Origin: Betaproteobacteria bacterium
GTDB lineage: Bacteria; Pseudomonadota; Gammaproteobacteria; Burkholderiales; Burkholderiaceae_F
Assembly: GCA_016861185.1 (NCBI GenBank)
Contig: BOKW01000001.1
Coordinates: forward strand, 652,530-716,529
Direction of reading: 5' to 3'
Length of the DNA stretch: 64,000 bases
How positions within the stretch are numbered: position 1 is the stretch's first letter; every line of letters starts with the position of its first letter. The position numbers were made by a program, and so were the translations under genes. Positions 8,060-17,526 of this stretch are shown in pieces. Below the pieces are notes generated by a model. The model saw only the letters and a list, made by a program, of their open reading frames with translations, was not told the DNA's origin and searched no databases.

Positions 8060-9117
8060 TGAGCGCCGTCGCCTACTCCCCCGTCGCGCTGCTGCCCTGG
8101 TCGGGTTCGGCCGAGGACGACGAGCGCTTCCGCCGCATTCTGCAGCGCGTGCTCATCGTCTGCGCGCTGATCGCGCTCGTGATGCCGTGGCTGCCCGTGC
8201 GCAAGGAGGAGCGCATCGCCGCCGAGCCGTTGCCGCCGCGGCTGGCCAAGCTGCTGCTCGATCGCGAAGTGCCGCCGCCGACGCCGCTGCCGAAGTCCGA
8301 GCGTCCCGCGCCGAAGGACGCGGAAGCGAAGCCCGACAAGACGCCCGATACGCCGAAGCCCGAGCCGAAGGCGCCGGTCGTCGAAGCGCGCAAGCCGGAG
8401 CCGAACAAGGCGCCCGGCGAACGGCTGGAGAACGCGCGCAGGCGCGCTTCGGGCGTGGGTCTGCTCGCGATGAAAGACGAGCTGGCCGAGCTGCGATCCG
8501 CGCCGGCGGCGGTGCAACTGAACAAGGACATCAAGCCGGGACCGGGTGTCGGCGCCGGCGTCGGCCCGGGCGTCGGCGCAGGCTTGAGCCCCGGCGTACC
8601 GACGCGCGCGCTGATCACCTCGAACGCCACCGGCGGCAGCGGCGGCATCAACACGGCCGCCTACAGCCGCGACACCGGCGGCGGCGGGCTTGCGGGCCGT
8701 TCGACCACGCTCGTCGAAGGCGTGGCCGGCGGCCGCGGCGGCGGCGGGCCGGGATCGAACGCCGGCGGCGGTGGCGGCACCGGTGCGGGCCGCGGCGGCA
8801 CGCTGCAGCGGGGTGGAAGCGGCAAGGCGTCGCGGTCGATCGAGGAGATCAAGATCGTCTTCGAGCGCAACAAGGGCGCGATCTACGCGATCTACAACCG
8901 CGCGCTGCGCGACGAGCCTTCGCTGCAGGGCAAGGTCGTGCTGGAACTGAAGATCGCGCCGTCGGGTCAGGTGACCGACCTGCGCATCGTGTCGAGCGAG
9001 CTGAAGTCGCCCGAACTGGAGCGCAAGCTGCTCGCGCGGATCAGGCAGTTCGACTTCGGTGCGAAGGACGTCGACCTGATGACCGTGACCTGGCCGGTCG
9101 ATTTCCTGCCGTCGTAA
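8059..9117 (+). CDS. AgmX/TonB-type protein with C-terminal AgmX/PglI domain
   Basis: The ATG at 8059 shares its A with the stop of the tolR-like gene, which fixes the start. Product of 352 residues: a short cytoplasmic N-terminus, one TM helix (about 30-48, VLIVCALIALVMPWL), a Pro/Lys-rich spacer (about 60-125) like that of TonB, and a Gly-rich low-complexity stretch (about 160-260). A C-terminal AgmX/PglI-type domain (about 265-352) includes RSIEEIKIVFERNKGAIYAI and GKVVLELKIAPSGQVTDLRI. This is the expected energy-transducing arm that links the TolQ/TolR motor to outer-membrane parts. Last gene of the operon; it converges on ubiX with a 4-base gap. Confidence 0.88.
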   Translation: MSAVAYSPVALLPWSGSAEDDERFRRILQRVLIVCALIALVMPWLPVRKEERIAAEPLPPRLAKLLLDREVPPPTPLPKSERPAPKDAEAKPDKTPDTPKPEPKAPVVEARKPEPNKAPGERLENARRRASGVGLLAMKDELAELRSAPAAVQLNKDIKPGPGVGAGVGPGVGAGLSPGVPTRALITSNATGGSGGINTAAYSRDTGGGGLAGRSTTLVEGVAGGRGGGGPGSNAGGGGGTGAGRGGTLQRGGSGKASRSIEEIKIVFERNKGAIYAIYNRALRDEPSLQGKVVLELKIAPSGQVTDLRIVSSELKSPELERKLLARIRQFDFGAKDVDLMTVTWPVDFLPS

Positions 9118-9121
9118 CGCC

Positions 9122-9712
9122 TCAGTCGGTCTCGCCGGCCGACGCGCCGATCTCGCCTTCCCAGCGCGGCGCAAGGCCGTGCGCGATGTCGAGCAGGTCC
9201 AGCACGCGGGCGACCGTGTGGTCGACCAGCTCGTCGATCGTCTTCGGCCGGTGATAGAACGCGGGCAAGGGCGGGAAGATCACGCCGCCCATCAGCGTCA
9301 CCGCTTCCATGTTGCGGATGTGCGCGAGGTTCAGCGGCGCCTCGCGCACCAGCAGCACGAGCCGGCGGCGCTCCTTCAGGCAGACGTCGGCAGCGCGCGC
9401 GATCAGGTTGTCGGCGAGCCCGTGCGCGATCGCCGCGAGCGTCTTCATCGAGCAGGGCGCGACCACCATGCCGTGCGTGACGAACGAACCGGAAGCGATC
9501 GTCGCGCCGATGTCGCGCACGTTGTGGACCACATCGGCGAATCGCTCGACGTCGCCGCGTGTCAGGTCGAGCTCCTGCTTGAGGTTCAGGACGCCGGCCG
9601 GCGTGACGAGCAGATGCGTTTCGACGTCGGCGGCCGCGCGCAGCGCGTGCAGCAGGCGCACGCCATAGACGGCGCCCGATGCGCCGGTGATCGCGACGAT
9701 GATCCGGCGCAA
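9122..9712 (-). CDS. ubiX: flavin prenyltransferase UbiX
   Basis: Protein of 196 residues, close to the family norm of about 190. It opens with the FMN-binding MRRIIVAITGASGAVYGVRL and has the conserved VVAPCSMKTLAAIAHGLADN, RRLVLLVREAPLN and MGGVIFPPLPAFY segments. UbiX attaches a dimethylallyl group to FMN, making the prenylated-FMN cofactor of the UbiD decarboxylase in ubiquinone synthesis. It lies 22 bases downstream of grxD, so co-transcription is likely. No ubiD is in the window. Confidence 0.95.
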   Translation of the reverse strand: MRRIIVAITGASGAVYGVRLLHALRAAADVETHLLVTPAGVLNLKQELDLTRGDVERFADVVHNVRDIGATIASGSFVTHGMVVAPCSMKTLAAIAHGLADNLIARAADVCLKERRRLVLLVREAPLNLAHIRNMEAVTLMGGVIFPPLPAFYHRPKTIDELVDHTVARVLDLLDIAHGLAPRWEGEIGASAGETD

Positions 9713-9734
9713 GGCGGCCGCCTGTCGGAGCCGA

Positions 9735-10055
9735 TCAGACGACTTGGGCCTGCTTCAGCAGGTCCTGCAGTTCGCCGCTCTGGTACATCTCCATCATGAT
9801 GTCCGAGCCGCCGACGAACTGGCCCTTGACGTAGAGCTGTGGAATCGTCGGCCAGTTGGCGTACTCCTTGATGCCCTGGCGCACTTCGTCGTCCTCGAGC
9901 ACGTTGACGGTCACGAGGTTCTTCACGCCGCACGACTTCAGGATCTGGATCGCGCGGCCCGAGAAGCCGCACTGCGGGAACTGCGCGGTGCCCTTCATGA
10001 AGAGCACGACCGGGTTCTCGGTGACCGTCTTCTGAATGAATTCCTTCGCGTCCAT
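9735..10055 (-). CDS. grxD: monothiol glutaredoxin GrxD
   Basis: Protein of 106 residues, started at the ATG giving MDAKEFIQKT; the frame is open 10 codons further upstream, but this length fits the family. The CGFS active-site motif (Cys29) defines class II monothiol glutaredoxins. The glutathione-binding WPTIPQLYVKG and GGSDIMMEM segments are present. GrxD works with BolA-type partners in iron-sulfur cluster trafficking in the cytoplasm. It lies between prmC and ubiX on the same strand. Confidence 0.95.
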   Translation of the reverse strand: MDAKEFIQKTVTENPVVLFMKGTAQFPQCGFSGRAIQILKSCGVKNLVTVNVLEDDEVRQGIKEYANWPTIPQLYVKGQFVGGSDIMMEMYQSGELQDLLKQAQVV

Positions 10056-10133
10056 GGCGTTCACTTCGCGGGAGAGGTGCAGCACAGTGTAGGAATCGCT
10101 CCGGGGGGCGTCAAACCGGGGGCACGGTTCGGA

Positions 10134-10934
10134 TCAAACGAACCGGCCCGTGCAGGCGCGTTCGATGCCTGCCGCGTCGCGCACGGTTCGTACTTCGTCG
10201 AACCCGGCCCGCTCGAACAGCGCTCGCACGGCGGCCGCCTGGTCGTAGCCGTGCTCGACCAGCAGCCAACCGTCGCGTGCCAGGTGCGCGGGGGCGCCGG
10301 CGACGATCGTGCGCAGGCAGCCGAGGCCGTCGCCGTGATCGGTCAGCGCGTAAAGCGGTTCGAAGCGCAGGTCCGCCAGATGCGGGTCGCTCGCGGCGAC
10401 GTACGGCGGGTTGGCGACGATCGCATCGAACTCGCCCGCGATCGCCGCGTACCAGTCGCTCGCGACGAAGTCGACGCGTGCATCGAGCCGCTGCGCGTTG
10501 GCCCGCGCGATCGCGAGCGCCTCGACCGACGCATCGGCGGCGACGACGCGCGCGTCGGGCCGTTCGAGCGCGAGCGAGATCGCGATGCAGCCCGAGCCGG
10601 TGCCCAGTTCCAGCACGCGCGGGCTTTCGATCGAGCGCAGCGCGTCGAGCGCAAGCTCGACGAGCAGTTCGGTCTCCGGTCGCGGAATCAGCACGGCGGG
10701 CGTGACGCAAAACGGCCGGCGATAGAACTCCTGCACGCCGAGCAGATAGGCCATCGGCTCGCCGGCGCGGCGCCGTTCGACAAGCGCTTCGAAGCGCGCC
10801 GCCGCTTCCGGCGCGACGACTCTTTCGGGGAAAGCGATCAGCGCTTCGCGCGTCGCGCCGCTGGCGAATGCGAGCAAAGCGCGCGCCTCCGCGCCAGGCA
10901 ATCCGCTCGCGGCGAGCAGCTCGCCGGCGGTCAT
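10134..10934 (-). CDS. prmC: peptide chain release factor N5-glutamine methyltransferase PrmC
   Basis: Protein of 266 residues from the ATG that overlaps the fumC stop (ATGA). It has a helical N-terminal domain, the SAM-binding [15 protein letters not shown] (about 115-130) and the NPPY catalytic motif ([10 protein letters not shown], about 183). PrmC methylates the Gln of the GGQ motif of release factors RF1 and RF2. Its substrate RF1 is encoded two genes upstream (prfA) in the same overlapping operon prfA-fumC-prmC. The insertion of fumC between them is noteworthy. Confidence 0.95.
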   Translation of the reverse strand: MTAGELLAASGLPGAEARALLAFASGATREALIAFPERVVAPEAAARFEALVERRRAGEPMAYLLGVQEFYRRPFCVTPAVLIPRPETELLVELALDALRSIESPRVLELGTGSGCIAISLALERPDARVVAADASVEALAIARANAQRLDARVDFVASDWYAAIAGEFDAIVANPPYVAASDPHLADLRFEPLYALTDHGDGLGCLRTIVAGAPAHLARDGWLLVEHGYDQAAAVRALFERAGFDEVRTVRDAAGIERACTGRFV

Positions 10935-12319
10935 GCGCCGGGACGGGTCATCGCCGCCGGATCGATCCACGCGTCGAACTGTTCTTCGGTCACGTAGCCC
11001 AGCGCGAGCGCGGCCGCCTTCAGCGTCGTGCCTTCGCGGTGCGCCTTCTTCGCGATTTCCGCCGCCTTGTCGTAGCCGATGTGCGGCGCGAGCGCGGTGA
11101 CCAGCATCAGCGAACGCGCCATCAGCTCGGCGATGCGTTCGCGGTTCGGCGCGATGCCGCGTGCGCAATGCGCGTCGAAGCTCGTGCAACCGTCTGCGAG
11201 CAGCCGGATCGACTGCAGCACGTTGTGCGCGAGAAGCGGCTTGTAGACGTTCAGCTCGAAATTGCCGGAGGCGGCGCCGATCGCCACCGCGGCGTCGTTG
11301 CCGAGCACCTGCGCGGCGAGCATCGTCAGCATCTCGCACTGCGTCGGGTTGACCTTGCCCGGCATGATCGACGAACCGGGTTCGTTCTCCGGAATCGTGA
11401 TCTCGCCCAGCCCCGCGCGCGGGCCGCTCGCGAGCCAGCGCACGTCGTTGGCGATCTTCATCAGCGCGGCGGCCAGCGTCTTCAGACCGCCGTGCAGCGC
11501 GAGCAGCGCTTCGTGGCCGGCGAGTGCGGCGAACTTGTTCGGCGCCGAGACGAACGCGAGCCCCGTGTCATCCGCGAGCTTGGCCGCGACGCGCGCACCG
11601 AACTCCGGGTGCGTGTTCAATCCGGTGCCGACCGCCGTGCCTCCGATCGCCAGTTCGAGCACGGCGGGCTCGGCGCCGGCGATCGCGCCGGCCGCCGCTT
11701 CGAGCTGCGCGACGTAGCCTGAGAACTGCTGTCCGAGGGTGAGCGGCGTGGCGTCCTGCAGATGCGTGCGGCCGATCTTGACGATGTCGGCGAACTCGGT
11801 CGCCTTCGCCTCCAGCGTGGCGCGCAGCGCGGCGAGCGCGGGGCGCAGCCTGCGGTCGAGCGCGAGCGCGGCGGCGACGTGCATCGCGGTCGGAAAGACG
11901 TCGTTCGACGACTGCCCGCGGTTGACGTCGTCGTTCGGATGCACCAGCCGCCCCGTTCCGCGCGGACCGCCGAGCAGCTCCGAAGCGCGGTTGGCGAGCA
12001 CCTCGTTGACGTTCATGTTGGTCTGCGTGCCGCTGCCGGTCTGCCAGACGGACAGCGGGAATTCCTCGCGGTGTTCGCCGCGCAGCACTTCGTCGGCGGC
12101 CGCGGCGATCGCCTCCGCCTTGCGCGCGTCGAGCAGTCCCAATTCGCGGTTGACCTGCGCGGCGGCGCGCTTGATGCGCACGAGCGCGTCGATCAGCTCG
12201 GACGGCATCTTCTCGGTGGAGACGGCGAAGAACTGCAGCGAGCGCTGCGTCTGTGCGCCCCACAGCCGCTCGGCGGGGACTTCGATCGGTCCGAAAGTGT
12301 CGCGTTCGGTGCGGGTCAT
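10931..12319 (-). CDS. fumC: class II fumarate hydratase FumC
   Basis: Protein of 462 residues, typical for class II fumarase. It carries [34 protein letters not shown] and the superfamily signature [15 protein letters not shown] (about 317-331), which contains the catalytic Ser loop. It interconverts fumarate and L-malate in the TCA cycle and, unlike class I enzymes, needs no iron-sulfur cluster. It overlaps prfA upstream and prmC downstream by 4 bases each, so the three are translated together. An aspartase was considered, but the [18 protein letters not shown] context and length fit fumarase. Confidence 0.95.
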   Translation of the reverse strand: MTRTERDTFGPIEVPAERLWGAQTQRSLQFFAVSTEKMPSELIDALVRIKRAAAQVNRELGLLDARKAEAIAAAADEVLRGEHREEFPLSVWQTGSGTQTNMNVNEVLANRASELLGGPRGTGRLVHPNDDVNRGQSSNDVFPTAMHVAAALALDRRLRPALAALRATLEAKATEFADIVKIGRTHLQDATPLTLGQQFSGYVAQLEAAAGAIAGAEPAVLELAIGGTAVGTGLNTHPEFGARVAAKLADDTGLAFVSAPNKFAALAGHEALLALHGGLKTLAAALMKIANDVRWLASGPRAGLGEITIPENEPGSSIMPGKVNPTQCEMLTMLAAQVLGNDAAVAIGAASGNFELNVYKPLLAHNVLQSIRLLADGCTSFDAHCARGIAPNRERIAELMARSLMLVTALAPHIGYDKAAEIAKKAHREGTTLKAAALALGYVTEEQFDAWIDPAAMTRPGA

Positions 12320-13395
12320 GCTTCCCCCAGCGCTGCCAGCTGCTCGGCCTGGTGTTCGGCGGTCAGCGCGGCGGCGAGTTCGTCGAGGTCGCCGTCCATG
12401 ATCTGGTCGATCTTGTACAGCGTCAGGTTGATCCGGTGGTCCGTCACGCGGCCCTGCGGGAAGTTATAGGTGCGGATGCGCTCGCTGCGGTCGCCCGAGC
12501 CGATCAGGCTCTTGCGGGTCGACGCCTCCTTCGCCTGCTGCTCGCGCAACTGCTTGTCCTTGAGCCGCGCCGCGAGGATCTTCAGCGCGCGTTCGCGGTT
12601 CTTGTGCTGCGAGCGGTCGTCCTGGCATTCGACGACGATGCCGCTCGGCAGATGCGTGATGCGCACCGCCGACTCGGTCTTGTTGACGTGCTGCCCGCCG
12701 GCACCCGATGCGCGGAACACGTCGATGCGGATCTCGGTCGGGTCGATCTTCACGTCGTCGATCTCGTCGGCCTCGGGCAGCACCGCGACCGTGCAGGCCG
12801 ACGTGTGGATGCGGCCCTGCGCTTCGGTCTCCGGAACGCGCTGCACGCGGTGGCCGCCTGACTCGAACTTCAGCTTCGAATACGCGCCGGCGCCTTCGAT
12901 GCGCACGATCACTTCCTTGTAGCCGCCTAAGTCCGATTCGCTCGCCGACACCATTTCGGTCTTCCAGCGCTGGCGTTCGGCATAGCGCAGGTACATCCGC
13001 AGCAGATCACCGGCGAAGAGAGCAGACTCGTCGCCGCCAGTGCCGGCGCGGATCTCGAGGAAGACGTTGCGTTCGTCGTTCGGATCCTTCGGCAGCAGCA
13101 GTCGCTGCAGCTCGGACTCGAGCGACTCGAGACGGCCCTTCGCCGCGTGGATCTCCTCCTCCGCGAGCGCCTTCATGTCCGGGTCGGTCAGCATCTCCTG
13201 CGCGCCGAGCAGATCCGCCTGCGCGCGGTTGTAGTCGTGGAAGCGCGCGACCACCGGTTCGATCTCGGCGCGCTCCTGGCCGAGCGCGCGGAAGCGGTTC
13301 ATGTCGCGCGCGGCGTCTTCGGCGGCCAGTTGCGCGTCGATCTCCTCGAGCCGCCGCGCGAGCTGGCCGAGCTTGTTGCGCATCGAGTCCTTCAT
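12316..13395 (-). CDS. prfA: peptide chain release factor 1 (RF1)
   Basis: Protein of 359 residues, standard RF1 length. The GGQ peptidyl-hydrolysis motif is at 233-235 within [20 protein letters not shown]. The coiled N-terminal domain and the C-terminal [20 protein letters not shown] match RF1 rather than RF2, and no programmed frameshift is present. Met5 ([11 protein letters not shown]) is an alternative start. RF1 terminates translation at UAA and UAG. It lies 66 bases downstream of hemA, the usual betaproteobacterial order. Confidence 0.96.
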   Translation of the reverse strand: MKDSMRNKLGQLARRLEEIDAQLAAEDAARDMNRFRALGQERAEIEPVVARFHDYNRAQADLLGAQEMLTDPDMKALAEEEIHAAKGRLESLESELQRLLLPKDPNDERNVFLEIRAGTGGDESALFAGDLLRMYLRYAERQRWKTEMVSASESDLGGYKEVIVRIEGAGAYSKLKFESGGHRVQRVPETEAQGRIHTSACTVAVLPEADEIDDVKIDPTEIRIDVFRASGAGGQHVNKTESAVRITHLPSGIVVECQDDRSQHKNRERALKILAARLKDKQLREQQAKEASTRKSLIGSGDRSERIRTYNFPQGRVTDHRINLTLYKIDQIMDGDLDELAAALTAEHQAEQLAALGEA

Positions 13396-13461
13396 CGTGT
13401 CATCCGCAATGGGCGAACGCGGCCGCGCCCCGGCCGCTCGGGCCGGGGCGGGCCGCGCCAG

Positions 13462-14751
13462 CTAGTGATCCGTCTGGGAGTAGAAACGCGCGAGCAGCGC
13501 GACCACGCGCGCGCGCTCGTCGTCGTCTTCGTTGCCGGCCTGATGCAGCGCTGCGACCGGCGCATGCAGGAACTTGTTGGTCAGCGCCTGCGAAAGCTGC
13601 TCGATCACCGCCTCGGGCGATTCGCCGCGCGCGAGCAGCTTCTTCGCGCGTTCCAGCTCCTTCGCGCGCAGCGCGTCGGCGCGCTCGCGCAGGCCCTGGA
13701 TCACCGGGACCGCCGCGCGCGTCTTCATCCACGCCTCGAAGTCGCGCACGCGCGTCTCGATGATCGCTTCGGCCTGCGCGACCGCCGCCTGCCGCGTTTC
13801 GGTGCCGCTGGCGACGATGCGGCCGAGGTCGTCGACCGTGTAGACGTAGACGTCGTCGAGCCGCGCCACTTCCGGCTCGACGTCGCGCGGCACCGCCAGG
13901 TCGACGATGAACATCGGTCGGTGGCGGCGGCTGCGGATCGCGCGCTCGACCATGCCCAGCCCGATGATCGGCAGCGAGCTCGCCGTGCACGAGACGACGA
14001 TGTCGAACTTCGCGATCGCCTCGGGCAGGTCCGCGAGCCGCATCGCGTGGCCGTGCAGCTTCGACGCGAGCGTCTGCGCGCGCTCGATCGTGCGGTTGGC
14101 CACGACGATCGACTTCGGATGGCGCGCAGCGAAGTGCGTGGCGGTCAGCTCGATCATCTCGCCGGCGCCGACGAACAGGATCTGGCTGTCGCCGAGCGCG
14201 CCGAAGATCCGCTCGGCGGTGCGCACGGCCGCGGCGGCCATCGACACCGACTGCGTGCCGATGTCGGTCGTCGTGCGCACTTCCTTGGCGACGGCGAAGG
14301 TGCGCTGGAACAGGTGGTTCAGCAGCAGCCCCATGCCGCCCGCTTCGCGCGCGAGCCGCTCGGCCTGCTTCATCTGGCCGAGGATCTGCGGCTCGCCGAG
14401 CACCATCGAATCGAGCCCGCTCGCCACGCGGAACGCGTGGCGCACGGCGTTGGTCTGCGGCAGCACGTAGGACGCGCGCTTGAGTTCCTCGGCTTCGAGG
14501 CGCTTCTCGGCGGCGATGAAGTCGGTCAGCGCGTGCGTTGCTGCGACGGGTTCCTCGACGGCGCAGTACAGTTCGGTACGGTTGCAGGTCGAAACGATCG
14601 CCGCTTCGGTGAGCCGCCCCGCGTCGCGGCCGGCGAGCCGGTCGCGCAGCCGCGCGATCGCATGGCTGACCTCCTCGGGCACGAACGCCACCCGTTCGCG
14701 CAGCGCAAGCGGCGCGGTCTGGTGGTTCAAGCCGAGGGTCAGCAGCTGCAC
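13462..14751 (-). CDS. hemA: glutamyl-tRNA reductase HemA
   Basis: Protein of 429 residues. The N-terminal catalytic domain has the nucleophilic Cys56 in [15 protein letters not shown]. The NADPH-binding domain has [20 protein letters not shown] (about 185-205) and ends in a helical dimerisation domain. It reduces glutamyl-tRNA to glutamate-1-semialdehyde, the first committed step of C5-pathway haem synthesis. hemA is transcribed divergently from the small gene at 14916. A good TATAAT element lies about 30 bases before its start. Confidence 0.96.
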   Translation of the reverse strand: MQLLTLGLNHQTAPLALRERVAFVPEEVSHAIARLRDRLAGRDAGRLTEAAIVSTCNRTELYCAVEEPVAATHALTDFIAAEKRLEAEELKRASYVLPQTNAVRHAFRVASGLDSMVLGEPQILGQMKQAERLAREAGGMGLLLNHLFQRTFAVAKEVRTTTDIGTQSVSMAAAAVRTAERIFGALGDSQILFVGAGEMIELTATHFAARHPKSIVVANRTIERAQTLASKLHGHAMRLADLPEAIAKFDIVVSCTASSLPIIGLGMVERAIRSRRHRPMFIVDLAVPRDVEPEVARLDDVYVYTVDDLGRIVASGTETRQAAVAQAEAIIETRVRDFEAWMKTRAAVPVIQGLRERADALRAKELERAKKLLARGESPEAVIEQLSQALTNKFLHAPVAALHQAGNEDDDERARVVALLARFYSQTDH

Positions 14752-14780
14752 GGGCGGTCTAAGCCTTTGATTCGCGGGCG

Positions 14781-14786
14781 ATTATA
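14781..14786 (-). promoter_or_regulatory. -10 element of the hemA promoter
   Basis: On the minus strand this reads TATAAT exactly. Transcription would begin about 25 bases before the hemA ATG. No convincing TTGACA is found at 16-18 bases spacing, so the promoter may be activator-dependent or rely on the -10 box. Confidence 0.5.
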
Positions 14787-14856
14787 GTCGGCCATCGGCG
14801 ACATCCGCGGCCCGGCACGCCGCGGCAGAGTAACGCGACCCGTCACAGCGCGGCAA

Positions 14857-14868
14857 TGACCTAGGTCA
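14857..14868. promoter_or_regulatory. 12-bp perfect palindrome in the hemA divergent region
   Basis: TGACCTAGGTCA is a perfect dyad lying about 48 bases before the ATG at 14916 and upstream of the hemA promoter. It could be an operator for a dimeric regulator. No factor is assigned. Confidence 0.35.
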
Positions 14869-14915
14869 GAGGTCGGCGCGGGTACGGCGCGCACAGCAAG
14901 CTACGCAAGGTTCTT

Positions 14916-15431
14916 ATGTCCGAGAGAAAAGCTACTCCCGGGGCGCCCGCGCTGATCCCCGCGACGCGCCGCGATGTCGACGCCGTCGCGCGGCGCTGCC
15001 GCAAGATCGTCACGCGGCGCGCGCTCGTTTCGGCGGGCGCGGCGGTCGTTCCGATTCCCGGGATCGACGTCGCCGTCGATCTCGGCATGCTGATGAAGAT
15101 GCTGCACGAGATCAACGAGGAGTTCGGGCTGACGCCCGCGCAGATCGAGGCGCTGGCCACGCGGCGTCGGCTGACCGCATACAAGGCTATCACCGCGATC
15201 GGCTCGAGCTACATCGGCCGCATCCTGACGCGCGAACTCGCGATGACGCTGTTGAAAAGCGTGGCGCGGCGCATCGCGACCAAGACCACAGTGAAGTACG
15301 TACCGCTCGCCGGCCAGGCGCTCGCCGCCGGCATCTCGTTCGCCGCGATCAAGTACATCGGCGACCGCCATATCGAGGACTGCGTTGCGGTCGCCGATTA
15401 CGTGATCGATGCCGACGCGCGCCGCCGCTGA
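14916..15431 (+). CDS. DUF697-like small membrane-associated protein
   Basis: Protein of 171 residues with no signal peptide. The central SAGAAVVPIPGIDVAVDLGM followed by LHEINEEFGL resembles the DUF697 module found at the C-terminus of YcjF-type and GTPase-linked membrane proteins. A second hydrophobic stretch, YVPLAGQALAAGISFAAIKY, follows. No GTPase domain is attached. It is transcribed divergently from hemA and converges on dsbD. Function unknown; the DUF697 assignment is from motif resemblance only. Confidence 0.7.
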   Translation: MSERKATPGAPALIPATRRDVDAVARRCRKIVTRRALVSAGAAVVPIPGIDVAVDLGMLMKMLHEINEEFGLTPAQIEALATRRRLTAYKAITAIGSSYIGRILTRELAMTLLKSVARRIATKTTVKYVPLAGQALAAGISFAAIKYIGDRHIEDCVAVADYVIDADARRR

Positions 15432-15449
15432 GGCAGCCGCGCCGCGCGC

Positions 15450-17276
15450 TCAACGTACCGCGAGCGTCGTCGACGCGGCTGCGGCGGTCGTTGCCGCCTC
15501 CATGGCGCGTTCGATCGTCGCCAGGAAGGCGTCGGCGTTCTGGAAACCGATCACGCGGCCGCCTTCGACCTCGCGCCCCTGCGGATCGAAGAAGATGATG
15601 CCCGGCGGGCCGAACAGCCTGAAGCGCTTGAGCAGTTCCTTGTCGGCCGGCGTGTTCTTCGTCACATCGGCCTGGATCAGCAGCATCCGGCCGAGCCGCT
15701 GCGCGACGCGCTGCTCGTGAAACGTGAAGCGCTCCATCTCGATGCAGCTGACGCACCAGTCGGCGTAGAAGTCGAGCATCGCGACGCGTCCGCGGTTGGC
15801 GGCGATCGCCGCGTCCAACTCCGCCACGCTCGCGACCTTGAGCCAGCGGCTTTTGGCATCGCCGACGGCGACCGCGGTCGCCGCGCCCGGCCGGGCGGCG
15901 AGCTGCTGCAGCGGCTGCAGCACGTCGCGCCCGCCGGTGGCCACGCCGACGATCTGCACCGTGCCCGCGATGGCGAGCAGCGCGCCGACGCCCTTCCACA
16001 GCCGGCGCCAGCCCGAAGCGCCCGCCGGCAGCGGATCGAACGCGCTCAGGTACGCCGCGCTCACGATGAAGAGCGCCGCCCACGCGAGCATGTGCGCCCA
16101 CGCGGGAATCACGGGCGACACCATCCAGATCGCTACCGCGATCAGCAGCGCGCCGAAGAACTTCTTCACGCCTTCCATCCACGCGCCGGCGCGCGGCAGC
16201 AGCGAGCCGGCGCTGACGCCCACGAGCAGCAGCGGCACGCTCATGCCGGCGGCCATCGAAAAGAGCGCCGCGCCGCCGACGACCACGTCCTTCGTCTGCG
16301 AGATGTACAGCAGCGCGCCCGCCAGCGGTGCGGCCACGCAGGGGCCGACGATCAGCGCGCTCACCGCACCCATCACGAACACGCCGGCGTAGCTGCCGCT
16401 TCTCTGGTTGTTCGAGATGCCGGCGAGCTTCGCCTGCAGCGATGCCGGAAGCTGCAGCTCGTAGAAGCCGAACATCGACAACGCGAGCAGCACCAGCGCC
16501 GCGGCGAAGGCGGCCAGCACCGCCGGCGTTTGCAGCGCGGCGGCGAGCCCTTCGCCCGCCAGACCCGCGGCCACGCCCATCGCCGTGTAGACGATCGCCA
16601 TGCCGAGCGAATACGCGGCCGCGAGCGACAGGCCGCGCGCCTTGCTCATCGGCGCGTCCTGGGCGCTTTGCCCGACGATGATCGACGACAGGATCGGCAC
16701 CATCGGCAGCACGCAGGGCGTAAAGGCGAGCAGCAGGCCGAGCAGCAGGAACAGCGGCATCACCGCCGCGAGCGAGCCCGACTTCAACGCGGCCTCGATG
16801 CGTCCTTCGTCGGTTTGCGCTGCGGGCGGGACAGCGGCACTCGACGCGACGAGCACGAGCTGCGCCGTCTGCGCCTGCGGCGGGTAGCACAGCCCGCGGT
16901 CGGCGCAGCCCTGGCTGTGCGCGGTCAGCGTAAACGCGCCGCCGCCGGTCGCGACCGGGATGCGGACGACCAGCTCGTCGCGATGCGTCTCGACGTCCTT
17001 GTTGAAATTCGTATCGAACTTGATCTTGCCGCGCGGCAGTTCGGGCGCGCCGAGGGTCACACCGTTGTCGGCCGCGAACGAGACCTTTTCGCGGTACATG
17101 AAGTAGCCGTCGGCGATCGTCCAGCGCGCTTCGATCGTGCGCGCATCGAGCACGCGCGCCGAAAACGCGAAGGCCTTCTCCGGGTCGAGAAAGTCGTCTT
17201 CCGCCGCGGCCGCGGCCAGCGGCAGCACGAGCGCCAGGGCCCACAGGGCGCACGCGCGCCATCGCAGTCGTCGCAT
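15450..17276 (-). CDS. dsbD: thiol:disulfide interchange protein DsbD
   Basis: I start at the ATG giving MRRLRWRACALWALALVLPL: it has a purine-rich GGAG/AGAAAGAAG leader and yields a proper signal peptide, unlike the 34-codon-longer frame. Product of 608 residues. The periplasmic alpha domain has a Cys pair (CADRGLCYPP). The eight-TM beta domain has its redox Cys in TPCVLPMVP (about 188) and GPCVAAPLAG (about 314). The gamma thioredoxin domain has YADWCVSCIEME (CVSC, about 504-507). DsbD carries electrons from cytoplasmic thioredoxin to periplasmic reductases. Likely clients here are the DsbC-like (32177) and TlpA-like (19695) proteins. Confidence 0.95.
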   Translation of the reverse strand: MRRLRWRACALWALALVLPLAAAAAEDDFLDPEKAFAFSARVLDARTIEARWTIADGYFMYREKVSFAADNGVTLGAPELPRGKIKFDTNFNKDVETHRDELVVRIPVATGGGAFTLTAHSQGCADRGLCYPPQAQTAQLVLVASSAAVPPAAQTDEGRIEAALKSGSLAAVMPLFLLLGLLLAFTPCVLPMVPILSSIIVGQSAQDAPMSKARGLSLAAAYSLGMAIVYTAMGVAAGLAGEGLAAALQTPAVLAAFAAALVLLALSMFGFYELQLPASLQAKLAGISNNQRSGSYAGVFVMGAVSALIVGPCVAAPLAGALLYISQTKDVVVGGAALFSMAAGMSVPLLLVGVSAGSLLPRAGAWMEGVKKFFGALLIAVAIWMVSPVIPAWAHMLAWAALFIVSAAYLSAFDPLPAGASGWRRLWKGVGALLAIAGTVQIVGVATGGRDVLQPLQQLAARPGAATAVAVGDAKSRWLKVASVAELDAAIAANRGRVAMLDFYADWCVSCIEMERFTFHEQRVAQRLGRMLLIQADVTKNTPADKELLKRFRLFGPPGIIFFDPQGREVEGGRVIGFQNADAFLATIERAMEAATTAAAASTTLAVR

Positions 17277-17526
17277 TCTTCTTTCTCTCCGGGCATGCCG
17301 TCGGAGCGGTCGCGCGCCGCGCCCGCTGCGCCGAACGGCGGATCGGCAAACCATGCCAGAGCGCGGCTTCATCTTCATTCACTCGAACGGTCGAATCGAT
17401 TCGTCCTAGCCGGGAATGGGGATGGAGTCCGATCCAACATTTCGTCCCTTTGAGACACGATGAATCGCCGTCGGGTGCGTCGCAGCAAGAAGAACCGCAC
17501 CGCGGAACGCTCAGGGACAAGCCCAC

